Assembly (NCBI RefSeq): GCF_021018895.1
Contig: NC_079382.1
Location: 11,550,501 to 11,614,500, forward strand
Reading direction: 5' to 3'
Length of the DNA: 64,000 nucleotides
DNA from: Seriola aureovittata
Lineage: Eukaryota; Chordata; Actinopteri; Carangiformes; Carangidae
The translations under genes and the position numbers were made by a program. Positions 49,433-62,100 of the stretch are shown here, in pieces; position 1 is the first letter of the stretch; the number at the start of each line of letters is the position of its first letter. The notes below the pieces were generated by a model, which worked only from the letters and a program-made list of their open reading frames with translations, did no database searches and was not told the origin of the DNA.

Positions 49433-52363
49433 TTAAAGTTCGTGGTCTTCTGGGTGGTAAAGTTCGCTCATCAGTCGGTAGATGTATGACGGTGCGTGTC
49501 CTCCAATGTTAGAGATGAACAGTGTGATGAGCTCAGGTGGGACGTAGTCGAACACCGGACAGTGCACGTTCACCTTTGAGAGAATCTCACCTGAAATGCA
49601 AACGGTAAAGTGTGAATTACTGTGAACATTAACTTTAAGATATTATTCTGCAGGAACAGGGCAGGAAGACAGGAACCTTTATTTTAAAGGCTTAACAGCT
49701 GAGAATGTGCATTACCTTCAGTGAAAGGAAGCACCTCGTGTGGAGATACAAACTTGTGGAAGGTATCCTCTTCGTTTGGGAACTGAGGACACAAAATGGA
49801 TTTCCTCATCATTTATTCTCAGCAGGAATGATACGAATCTGACAGAGCAGACCGTCTTCCTACCTGAGGTGAGAGTTTGAACATTGGAGCACAAACAATT
49901 AGAGGTGTGGAGTGGTGCTTGGCTGCAAGGGCTAGAGTGTGTGTCCCATTGACCGCCCTGAGCCCTCCATTAGCTAGAACCGTCTGCGTGCCGATGATGA
50001 CCTGAAAAGAGATCCCCACCACACAGGTTAACCCACATGCTCTGACATGACTGTTTCAAAGTCTCCCGTGTTGTTGAATACCTTATTAACACGAGACATG
50101 ACTGCAAATATGGCAGCATCTGCGATCACAGTTGTCTCGATGCCAGCTTTTGAGAGACTGGTGGCCATTTCATGTCCCTGGTGGGAGGTGAACAAATAAG
50201 ATATAAAATTAAAGCAATCTTTTATCTACAGATAGTAACATCATCTTGTTTATACTGTAATTTCACATCTCTTCAGCTACCTGGCAGAAGGGGGCGCACT
50301 CTGCCACAATGACATGAAACTTGCGTTTGCGTGCGGCGTCTTTGAGGAAGGACTCCACGGTGCGAGAGCGACCGATCGTCATGATGACCTCATTAGAGTG
50401 GATGTGCTCCAGGGCCTGCATGGCAATGTTGTCAGTTGTTCCCTCTGAGGAATAAGACGGTGCAGAAAGAAAAACCCAAACTCGATAACTGCACAGATTA
50501 AAAATAGACTTTGCTTAAGCTTAATTACTGAACATGTGATACCAGCTGATGGATAAATGACCTGCTTGTTAAAAGAAAAAAAAAAATGTACCCAGCTCAG
50601 TCAGCAACTCATTGATGGCCTCGATGACGTTGGCTTTGAGGGCGGCGAAATGCTGTCTGAAGTTCTCCTCGCTGAGTCCTCCAGTGGTCAGCAGCTTGTG
50701 GAGGGATTCCTGCTGGTCCGTCTCCTCACTGCTACCTCGAGATCTGAAGGAAGGAAAATTAACAAAAAAATCAAGCCAAGCCATTTTAGCAAAAAAAGAA
50801 ACTCAATTAATCTTAATTTTAGACATTAGTATATCTGTTCAAGTATGTCCACGCTGTATCTTTTCACTCTCTACTCTCAGGTGCGACCTCATATAAAACT
50901 TGAGCAGAGGGAAGAGAACCCCCTTAAAGATGAAGGTTAAGAGCTGCACCAAACTGTGCTTTTATTATTGCTGAGGTTCAACACACAGTCGCTTATCTCT
51001 CAGCTTACACTCTGTCATGTTGTTGTCACTGTTTGGATTACATTTTTTAAGACTTTAAGTTTAGGGACAAGTACTACAGCACATGCACATACACAAAACA
51101 GAGATGAAAGGAAACCACCAGGGTATGACAAACCAAACAAAACAACTATTGAATTACACTGGCAAGTTTGTAGTAACACTTCACTTTCTATACTTTCCTA
51201 GTTACATTTCCAATAACACATGAATAAAGAATTCATATTAAATTGGGTTTAAATTTAAACTTATAAAATAAAAGCTGTTTCCCCTTCAATCAGTAACAAA
51301 TTACATATTAAATCTTTCCAGGAAAGCTGAGTCCTCAGAAAATATTAGGAAATTATTGAATTAAATCCAGATCAGCATTCATAATCCCTCAGCAATAATA
51401 AAAGCACAGTTTTGGTGCAGCTCTTAACCTTCATAATCAGCATTCATCTTCATGTTAGTGTGAATATAATCAATGACCCTGATGTTTAGCCATTTAAGTA
51501 CAGTGACTGGTTTTAACAGCTGTTTAATCACCTGGCATATTCCTCTCTGATGATCTTCAGCACTCGTCTGATCATGTTGCCAACAGTGGTCTCTGACGGC
51601 TGGGCTGCAGTCATTCTCCTCCCCTCTTTACGAATTATTTCCATCAGATCACCTGAAAGGTACAACATTTTTGTGAAAATCAACAGGATAAGGCTGGTGA
51701 CACATTCAACCCAATATTCCTACAGTTTTTGTCATATTTCCAACCTTTGGCATTAAAAAAAACGTTATATTTCCTTCTTCTACTTAAGGGATCTGTCAGA
51801 AAACACAAGCCTTGTCACCTACCTAATGATTCAGTAATTAACCTAATACCTTCATCAGAAACTCCCTTGAACTAATAGTCTGGTTACTATCAGACTATTA
51901 CCACACTTCAGTCAGCTGTTGCAGCGGCTACAGCAGATTGGTAGTTCAGCTACTACAATTTCAGCTTTCACAGGAGCTGCCAGTTCTAGATGTAATGTCT
52001 GTGTCAAACTGTACATTAAGGCATTCAACATTTAAACCAGCCTATGTTTCCCCCCCCGAACTCAGGGTCCATCATCGGGGGGGCCTGCTCATGGTAGTCC
52101 CCCACCTCCTCCAGTGGGCATGGACCACCACTTCTACCCAGCCTATGTCTCTCCGAAAGTGGGGTGCTAGAAAAAGAGTAGCATGACGCACCTGCGCTGC
52201 TCCACCGAGCCTGAGCTGTGATCCTGCGGAGCAGAGCTGTCGTTTCTCGGGCTGTCTCCGCCGAGCCCCGCAGCGGTCCAGTCCCGCTCCCTCCACGCTT
52301 CAGGTCGGACAGAAACGCTTCAACTCTCTCCGTCAAGTCTGTTTCTTTGTCTGGGCCCGGCAT
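49433..52363 (-). CDS. eif2b2: EIF2B2, beta subunit of translation initiation factor eIF2B, 8 exons, complete
   Basis: Cytosolic regulatory subunit of the decameric nucleotide exchange factor that recharges eIF2 with GTP and senses phosphorylated eIF2 in the stress response. Coding exons in gene order: 52192-52363, 51532-51652, 50592-50743, 50281-50444, 50082-50177, 49864-50001, 49716-49782, 49433-49590. All are GT-AG and in phase, giving 355 residues (human 351). Begins [20 protein letters not shown]; helical N-terminal half ([20 protein letters not shown]), then the Rossmann-like C-terminal half typical of alpha/beta/delta subunits ([38 protein letters not shown]). Ends YHPEDHEL. The ATG matches the human start. 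Confidence 0.98.
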
Positions 52364-52560
52364 GGTTGGTGTAAAACAGGACTTGCTGTCAGAGTAAGAA
52401 CTAGTTGACCAAATGTTTCTACCAAGCAAATGTTTTGACGAGGAAGTAGTTCAGGAGTACATCCGGGTCATTGTGACTGCGCTGTCATCTGATTGGTGGA
52501 CCACTTCCCGACATATTGCGTCAATTTTACGGCGTTAACGACAAGTTGGTGTGATGTTGG
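52364..52560 (-). promoter_or_regulatory. eif2b2 promoter region
   Basis: On the minus strand a CCAAT box (plus-strand ATTGG at 52492-52496) lies about 130 bases upstream of the start codon. An ETS-like AGGAAGT lies at 52441-52447. No TATA box. Confidence 0.5.
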
Positions 52561-54870
52561 CAGTTTTAAGCGTATAATGGGCGCCTGAGCTTGTCTTAAA
52601 GCACAAGTGTAGTTTTGGTGTTTCACTTGACAGGTGTTTTTACGAACATATTTCACACGTCCAGGCCAAGCAGAATTAGACGCAGGTGTAAGTCTGTATC
52701 TTCACAATTTGTTTCCATTCGTTAGAAACATGGAAATCATGTCATTTTGGTAACTACGTGCACAAAATGAGCAGTTTAACGTATGTATATCGGTTATGTG
52801 GAGGTGGACACAATAATAGAAACATCATTAGTATAACATATTACTACGGTGCACATGAGAAATTATACAAAGTCAAATATGTACCTAGAGTATATGTATT
52901 GTCACATTAATCACAACTCACCAATGAGCAATGGGTATTTGTGTTTTAGTTCAAATGATGTATGAATTTTCCAAATCTTTGTCGTGTTGAAATAAACCTT
53001 ACTCACCTTCTGTTGTGGAAGCACTCTTTTTTGATGGTATCTAGCTCTTGATGATTTGGGGGTTTGAAGGTACTTTAGTTGGTTTAAATAAAGCATCTTC
53101 CAAATGAAGTAATGACTGCATCCTTTCGTCGAAGTGAAGATAAACAGCTGTGGTCATGAGATCATTTAGACCAAACAAGTAAAGCTGCTCATGACTTAAC
53201 AGGACAAGTCGTCACATTATACATAAACATTATACTTCTGTAGAAAGCAAATTTAGAGTTTGAAAATAAAGTTTTTATTGGTCACTATTGTGACCAGCAG
53301 AACAACCAAAGCTTTGTGTCATTTAAATATGCTAAAAATTAGTAAATATTTAACAATTTCTCTTTTACACTTCACATTATAGTAATATGATTTCATGGTG
53401 CTATTGTCTTTTAGCAATTTGAGTGTATCACTCACAATACTATGATATAATTACAGCCTATGTCTGTGTATAGGTAAAATTATTATTAAGTCCAAAACTA
53501 CCCTACCAAAACCAAATATTAGCATCACAAGTAGGAAATACATGTTAAACTGCATTGTAACTAATGTAAATTCATCCAATATTTTATTGAATAAAAGCCC
53601 AACACAAATTTACAAAATTTATCAGTTAACATAAAAATCATTGATTGCGCACAATGCGCATGTTCATTGTTAAAAATGTACCCATGACAGATGCCTCAAT
53701 TAATCCCTGTCAAAAACAATCTGAATATTTGCAACCACCCACATTCTCATGTAACCCAAGCCTCTTATGTATCTTTAACAAAAAGAAGCACGCTGGATGG
53801 ATCTGCAAGGACTGTACTTGGGGAGTGACATTTTGAAAGTTTCAAAAGAATAATTAAATTTACCAGTGTGTGAAGAAAAGAGGCGCAGGACTGGGGGAAA
53901 TGTTTGGCTAGCCTACTTTACATTTCCCATCAAAACCTCCATCCACTGCAGTCGGACAAGAAAAAAAAACTTGCACAAGTATATATGAACTGTATCATAG
54001 AAATCAGGTGGTTAAACTGCTCATAGCCATATACATATGATGCTGGAAACACCCTCCTAAGAACAAGGTTTTTGGTTTCTGGCTACTTTTGATTGGTGAT
54101 AAATTACTGATGTTCAGATGTTACAAGAACAAAACAAGAACGTGCAAGAGCTAATAGAAGTGACCTAATTTATAACTAAGAGGATATCACTCTCACAACT
54201 CACAACCCCCCAAAAATATAACTGTAGAAGCAACTAAGTAGCATTTACAATATGAAAACAAAACCAAAGACACCGTTAAATTTAGCTACCAAACATGTAT
54301 GCAAATTAAATGACATAACACAGAAGTTCAGTTGTTGCCAATTTTCTTATCAAAGTAACAACAAACCACTTTTTCAAATAGCCTTCACTTGATCAAAAGG
54401 GCACCAAGGATCTAGTCTGCTTGGCATGGTAAAGAATGTGTACATCAAAAGAAGGGCAAAAGACATTCGCTCATGGCACATCCATTCAAACTGAGCCCAA
54501 AATCAAACTGTTGAACTGATTGAAGGAACAAGTTCTTATTCAGTAAGCCGCAACATTCAAAACAGTGCAGATAGAAACGTGAAGTATCATGGGGATGGAC
54601 GTATCTCACTCATGCAGTGACATACGCCTCCCATGTCTCACAGTGCATTTCTCCCTACAGCGCTTTTCATGTTTCAAACCCCTAAATAAGCAGGTGAATC
54701 TTTTTTTTCAGAGGACAACCTTGGTACTCTCACAAAAGTGAAAACTAGAATTTGAGCCCCTCAACCCCACTTGCTGTTGTTTGCTGAAGCTAGTCCAAGG
54801 AGGGTGGATGTTGGGATGCATTGGCTGACCGGCAAGTAGCTTCCCCCAAGGTTAGGAGTAAGGGGATGCT
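52561..54870. other. eif2b2-tmed10 interval and tmed10 3' UTR
   Basis: No coding exon found. The right-hand 1.6 kb is probably the long 3' UTR of tmed10, because a minus-strand AATAAA lies at 53279-53274; another lies at 53587-53582. The rest is AT-rich without recognised elements. Confidence 0.45.
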
Positions 54871-57800
54871 TTACTCGATCAGCTTCTTTGCCTTGAAGAA
54901 GCGCCGCAAGTAGAAGACCTGCCATGTGGCCAGCCCAATGAGACAGCACATGGAGAATATGCTGAAGTACAGCACACGTGTGTTGGTGGACTCTGGAAAG
55001 TGGCGAAAAAAGAAGGGTATGTTTTTGGACAACAAATACTTTTTGTTCATACTATCAATGAAGAAACAAGACTGATCTTTGCTCTTGTTCCCTTACATAA
55101 TCAAAATCTGGTGCTTCCTATGTAAACAGTAAAACAAGTACATTCAATCAGAGAGTTAGAGTCAGCAAAAAAGTGATTAAATGTTTTATTTTCTTACCAT
55201 TGGTGTCACGCATCTCCTCCTCTCTCTTCTTCATGTATGCAAAGTCATTGACAATGGACTCTGACAAATCCTCCAGTCGCCTCAGCTCAACCTCAAGAGG
55301 CTTCAGCTTCTCCACCTTGGCAATCTGGAGGGAAAAAACAAACAAACAGAGGCTACTGAATCTACTGAACAGTGATGCCTGAAAAGCCCATCACAGAAAG
55401 GGTGGAACGACCATTTAAACAGTGTAGTTGTATACATTGTCCAGCAGGTGTCACCCTTCGCTGTGAAAATGCTTGTTTAAACCATATGTGTTTATCCACT
55501 TATTCGTGTTCATTTAGGCAGATGAAAATGAGGCCATTTGAGTTTCAGCTGTACCACCTAAGAGGGTGGGGGCCTGACCTTCAACAAACTGGTGTGGTTG
55601 GTTTATGAAAACACAAATATTCAAAGGCAACTGCTGAAGCAATCAAATCTATGAGATTAACTGATGGGTATGGAAACCACTGTCCCTCATGTTATAGCAC
55701 AGGATACTTCCTTTCCTTTACTACATGCAGTAGTCTATAGTTATTTTATTTATGACAGAAGTCCAGTTGTTGTCTCAGCTACTAATGCTCAAAAACTAAA
55801 CAGCAACAATAGCTCTGCTTTTCTGTTTGGTCTGCACTGGACCAGATGAATCACATTATACCCTTAAATTGTGCAGCAGCACCATACACAGACATTCTGG
55901 CCATTAGGAAATTTCATAGTAAAATCTGCCAGAGAAGCAGCATGCAAATGACGTCAAATAATCAGAGAATAAACATCACCGTTGGATACTGCAGCTTGCA
56001 TCTGCCAAGTACACTTTCTCAAACATTGTAACAGACTAGGACTCTTTCCAGCATACTTACCCAATACCATTACACGATCTACTGAACAATACGCAAATCT
56101 GTTCAAGGTAACACACCCACCAACGTAGGTAAATACATGTACAAATTCAGCTCCACCCACCTTCCCAGACAGGCATACCCACTTGAGCTCCCCTGAACAT
56201 CCACCTACACACTCTCTCAGCAGAACAGAACGTCATGTTCGGTGCGCCATGTGTGGGAAGCAGGGCGATTCTCAGCTCAGTCTTTATCACTTGTGTACTT
56301 ACTAAGAGTTGCCAGAGGCAGCCAAGTGCTAACCCATTCTCAGAAGAACTATTAAGTCATGCGAGTGTTGATGCAAAACAATGTTTCCTTGTATAGGAAA
56401 ATATTGAATGATGTGGAGGCAAAGAACCTCCTCCAATAATTTCCCTATTTTCTAGTCTCTGCATTGCTGCTATCAGGAACAAGTATTTAATGTGGAATAT
56501 ATGTAAATAAGGCAATGCAGCAGTAAATTCTTGCTTCCACAGCTTGACGTGATTTATTAAGCTGATGAAGGCATTGCTTATTTCAGTGTTGTTACAGTGT
56601 AACAATTACAGGAAAAGGTTTACATGTCTCTGGCATCTCTTGAATCTGCACTCATGTTGTTTATAGATAGCCTGATTAATGAGGGCCTTTATCCAGACTA
56701 GGGATGTACTACATTTAACAAAGTACATCAATCTGCATCTCTTCAGAGTCCAAAACCATCTTCTCAAAAGAACCTGACCTGAAAAAACTCCAACCCAAAT
56801 TTTAGACCGTATTTAGGAGAATTATGTGCCTTCTATGCTGGCTGCTAGTGAACATATGTAGTAAAAATCCTGCAGCAAGACCAGTGTCCTACATCCAATG
56901 ACCCAGCCAAGCTGCAGACAGACTTTATTTTATCTACATCATCTATCAAGCTACAAAGGCAATCATACTCTGAAAACAGACTCTGAAACTTACCTCTTCA
57001 TAGTTTTTGGCCTCCACACCATGTTTCATGTCCAGATTAACCAGCTGGTCAGGCACTCTTCCAGTTCCTGATTAAAAGCATTTAACATCATATGAAATTG
57101 ATTGAAAGTAATATTTTAAATTGTGGGTACTTGCTGTGCTACCTAAACCTAATCTATTTCCAGACCTACAAACGCCTTCATTTACATATCAAACTCAAAA
57201 TTTTTCCACTGTTGTTCCATCTATCATTTTCCAGACAAATTCCTTTTGGTAGTTTACTACCAATCCCTCTAGATTATTTCTTAACAATAATGCAGTCTTT
57301 TTTTCTTTTTTATTTTACACAATACCTTGGAAACTATTCTGTACCAATACATAACATATGACATGTGGTTCATTTCCACAAATATGCATCTCTAATTTCA
57401 TAACCATCTATTCCTCTAACAACAAAAATATCACCAAAGAGTTATATGTTATTGCAAATTTTGTTTCTATACAAACTGGAGCAAAATGTTTACACCTTTG
57501 TTCTTGGTCAGTAGTAAAAACAAACTATTTCTATGTGTGTTGATAACAATAACAACTGCTTTAATATTCATGTATATTGCTCAGTGAAAAAAAAAAAAAA
57601 AAAATTAACTGACTTTAAGAATGAACCCCCTGGGGTATACCTGGTTTTGCCAGTTAACACACTTACCCAAGGGTGATTTGCTTTCAAAGCACACCTCGAA
57701 CATGTCATAATCCTCTGTGGTGAATGCAAACTTTCCTTTTGTTGCATCTTCCTTGGAGTAAAGAGTGTGGCTGGAGGAATCTGTGATCTACAAAGTTAAA

Positions 57801-59023
57801 GAAAATAATATAAATATTAACTGAAGTGTTGAATTGATTGACAGAAAACGAATCGCCAACAATTTCGTTAAGCAAAGTCTAAGGACAGTCTAACAATCTC
57901 TATTATCAGCTTCTCAAATGAGAGGACTGGCTGCTCTCCTCCGTTTTAAATGATAGTAAGGTGGAGTGCATGCATGCAATGCTTAACATTTTAATAATTT
58001 CTGACATTTTATAGATTAAACTATCAACAGAAAAAGGAACCACCAGATTAAACGTCATAATAATAAAACTAACCATCAGCAGCAATCCTAATTACCAGCA
58101 TTCAAATTTGCGTAAAAAATTCATCAAGACTATTAATTGCCTTTTTAATATCGGCAAACCTTTAATGTTTTCAGTAGACAGCTGTTACAACATGGAGACT
58201 AGTTTACAAATCTTTGTTAGTTATCTTTTCAATTAAGTTGCAAAGGATTAACAATAATTTGAGGACAGAATCTCCTGAATAATATATGGAGGGGATCTTA
58301 GGGTCATTAAACATTAAATACAAACTGCCGTTAACATGTAGTCAACGCTAATAGCTAAAGTGCTAATGCCGCTAGCTTGTGTCTGCCAGCTGAATGGACG
58401 CTAAGACTGACGTGTAACAGCAGCAGAGCCGAGCCGACGACACTAACTGTCGGCGTAATATCACATAACACACGGCAACTGTGAAATAAACACCCACCGT
58501 CTGTGATACAGCTGCAATTCACTGGTTTAACATAAATTTGACTTAGGTCAAAATGCAAATTACACCACTACTCTAAGTGCTCTAAACGATGATGTTACCC
58601 CTGACGTTAGCTGGCTAGTTAGCTACTAAAACCAGGAAGGCGAGTGCTTCGGGGCCTAGGTTAGCTACAATGCTAACAACACTTGTCACAAATTTCTGCC
58701 GCGCTCCGCCAACAGCTGAGACTATCTTCAATAAAGTTTGAGAATTTTACTAGCTTGCCAATACAGACGTTCACAGACTGAAGCCATTTCGGCCTCGATA
58801 CAAATCGGAAACGTTAGCTTCAGCTAGCCGCAGGTTCTTTTCTCACCTTCAGATTAGTTTTGGTGTTCGCCTGTTCGCTTATTTCATACTCCCCCGTGAC
58901 GAGGACGTCTTTGTGGATCTCCTCTCGTAAACACTTTCTTGAGTTGACCGGTAAAAAGAAAGAAATGGAAAATACCGATTCAATAAGAACCGGTAACAGC
59001 AGTAGCGCAGCGAGTCGAGCCAT
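54871..59023 (-). CDS. tmed10: TMED10 (p24 delta 1), ER-Golgi cargo receptor, 5 exons, complete
   Basis: Type I membrane protein of the early secretory pathway. It sorts cargo such as GPI-anchored proteins into COPII vesicles and is recycled by COPI. Coding exons in gene order: 58847-59023, 57667-57787, 56994-57067, 55198-55324, 54871-54992. All are GT-AG and in phase, giving 206 residues (human 219, with a longer signal peptide). Signal peptide is about 1-19; the GOLD domain has the cysteine pair C31/C92; a coiled-coil stalk ([20 protein letters not shown]) follows; one membrane helix spans about 173-195. The short tail [11 protein letters not shown] has the FF motif for COPII and the dilysine signal for COPI. 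Start is the ATG just before the hydrophobic run. Confidence 0.98.
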
Positions 59024-59170
59024 GGCTACCCTCAACCAACCGACCAACCAGCCCGTGCCAACCTGCAAGCTTAACGCCGAGCTTCAGCTCACACAGCCGG
59101 CCTGACCGAACGCTCCGGCGCCGCCCCTGGCCTGGAGGGAGAACTGCACTCCAACGATTCACTCTTCTTC
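59024..59170 (-). promoter_or_regulatory. tmed10 promoter region
   Basis: GC-rich DNA upstream of the start codon with a GC box (plus-strand CCGCCCC at 59121-59127) and no TATA box, as expected for a housekeeping gene. Confidence 0.5.
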
Positions 59171-62100
59171 CGTAGGGTTATAGTGAGGTCAAACTGTGTG
59201 CATGATCTAATAAACCTGTTTGAAGGGCCCTTTGGATTTCTGGGCAGTGGTCCACTTTAGTCCAGTCTTGCCTGGGTGTGGCACAAACATTCAGGGGAAT
59301 AATTTAATTGGCAATGTTTGAAAAATATAACGAGAGACATATATTCATAGTGATTAGATTTGAGCATGGAGCATGGAAACTCTTCCTTTTAGAGCTGACT
59401 CAGGTGGATGATGAGAATCCCATTTCAGTGTTAGACCAGGCTCTGATAACTCAAAAACATCCTAGTGGGACTCCCTTACGTGGCTGCTGGGCAGTTGGAA
59501 CATCTAGCTAAAGTCACAGCATCATTGAGGAAGGGCTCAAAGTCTCTGTCAGAGAAAGATTCCCATCCTCACATATCGCACTAACAGTAAAACGCTCTAA
59601 AAACTAGTGCTTGGACCTTTGACCATAGAATACGACCATTTTGAGCTTTGCAGCTAGTTGTGGGATATAAGCACCGCCTGCAAAAACAATTTGACGATTA
59701 TGACATTAGTGTATACAAAGCCAAACATGGAACAGGGACAAACTGACCTCTTATGACTGAGGACAGTACAAAATAAACAAAGGACAATATCACTCTTCAA
59801 ATATACAAAGACGTCCCGTCACCATGTGTACAAAGGGCCCAGCACTGCAATAGGCCAACACATCATTAAGTTGTGGTTGGGTTACACATTACATTGAAAA
59901 TGCATGGGGTTTGTTTTAAGCTTTGTGCAGAATGGACATGGTCAGACTTTGTAACAGATAGGAACCCATATTTAAAAGAAATTTGCAGATATTTGCACTG
60001 AATAACTTACCAACCCAATACTCCTTTGAATTGACCAAAGTTTCTGTTTTTGACAATAGCAGGGCCCTAACACAGACCGCAGCACATTTGAGACGTGGGG
60101 CCCTCTAGTGGGTCAGATTAGGAATGTTCTTGAGACTAATCACAGTGGCACAGTGTGGAAGGAATTGTGCTAACATGGAAGTTCAACATTGTGAAAACCA
60201 CATTAGATTGATCAGGGGCTTTTACCAAAATGTAATTTATACAAGGATTTATGGCAATTAAATGTTTTTTCAAATGGAGATTAACAGACAAATACTCCTC
60301 TGCAGGTCCTTGACTTTAGAGAGGGAGCCAGATTCTTTATGACTGAGTGCACAATTGTTTTGTCTACTCTAGAGTCTGGTCTGTTGTGTGTTGTGTTGTT
60401 ATAATCGGGTACTCAGCATGACACAAGGTCCAAGTCAGCCTTTGTAATGATAATAAATGTGTGACCTGTGTTTTGTACCTTGTACATTCTATAATTGTAC
60501 ATATTTAACTTGTTTCCATAGAAATATATTGATACTGCTCTAATAAGATTAGAAATCATCCATTTTCATTTTATTTTATCCTTCTAAACTCTTCACAATT
60601 AGCTTATTGATATTTATAGATTTTCACTCAAAAACGTCTTTAATATTACCAAAGTTGCATAATAATCCATCCAATATGCGACTGATAAATCTGGATTATG
60701 AAACAGACATATCATGCTCAGTGTTGGCCCGGGTATTTTGAAAATCCCAAAAGCTATTATTTTTCTGTCAGCAGTTCAGGGATTACCCAATTACATATGA
60801 TAGAGCTGTCCAGTTTCCAGGGAAACATCCTTGTTACGGATCCCACGAGACGAGACGAGAACAGGCTGCTGAGTGGGGAGTCTGGCACTAAGTGAACGGT
60901 AATTATTGGATAGAGAAATCCCTCCAGTATTGTAGCTTAGTGCGTCAAATAACCTCTAAGAATAGCATGTCACACACTCCTCCGTGCTGCAGAGCTTTTT
61001 GACTATAAATGAGATCCACAAAACTTTATATTCATATACCTGTGAATAATCTACATTTTTACATGCTTTAACTATACTGAAATGTGAACATCACACCTGC
61101 CCATTGAATCTTACCTATATGTAACCACTTTCAGTCATTTTCAAGAGCAATATTCATTGTGCAATAAATAGGTATATATAAAGGGTTGGCATTAGGTCTG
61201 TAAAACACTTGGATCGCTACTTCAATGATATGACTATTGATTGACTAACCTTTCTATCACCTCTTGGCACTGGTTCAGTGTCGTATTCCATTATGAAAGT
61301 CCTACTTTACAGAGCAGAATATTTCCATAAATGAGCATGCATGCTGACGCATGTGTCTACACGCCCTTCAACTAACTGCTGTCATTCCCTGACTTATGCT
61401 TGTTATCACTTCTAGATCCTGGCACTAAAACAACAAGCAGACATATGCTGATAAGGACACACCATCTAGACCTAGTTCAAACACAATTCTGATTTGTCAT
61501 GCACCACACAGTTTGTGTCATAGGAACTTTATGTCATAGAATATTTACATTGTGTCTGATGGAGGTACTCTGTTGACAACCACGATGGTAAAACATTGAA
61601 AGGTACTTGTCAGAAATGGGTCTAAAATAGAGTGGGCTTTGTCGTTTGCTTCAGTAAAAGTATAAGTTGGCATCATAACTGTATCACTCTGTCAGTCAGA
61701 CAAGAAATTAAAGTATTCATGGTTTCTAAAGCTTTCATATTCTCCCTCGACAAAAGAAAAGTATCAGGATGGATTTCTGTGAATATGGAGCTGAGCCAAA
61801 CTGAGCTCTTATTGTCGTGTCACGGAGGCAAACTCGGCTGTTTCATCATCACTGTGCTCACAGTTACACCCAGGCAGGGATCCTCTGTCTGTCTACCTCC
61901 CTGCTATCCTCATACACTCATCATTTGCTCCTCTCCTCCTCCTCTCTCGCCTTAGTTTGCTCGTCTCTTTCTATCAGGCGTACGCTGCCTGGTTCCTCCC
62001 CTGGGTTGCAGCACCGACGCAGGTTGGCGTCATAGTGGTCTAATTTTACTGCTGTTGATGCTGATGTTAAAAGAAGCAATAGGCACCTGCTATTTCTGCT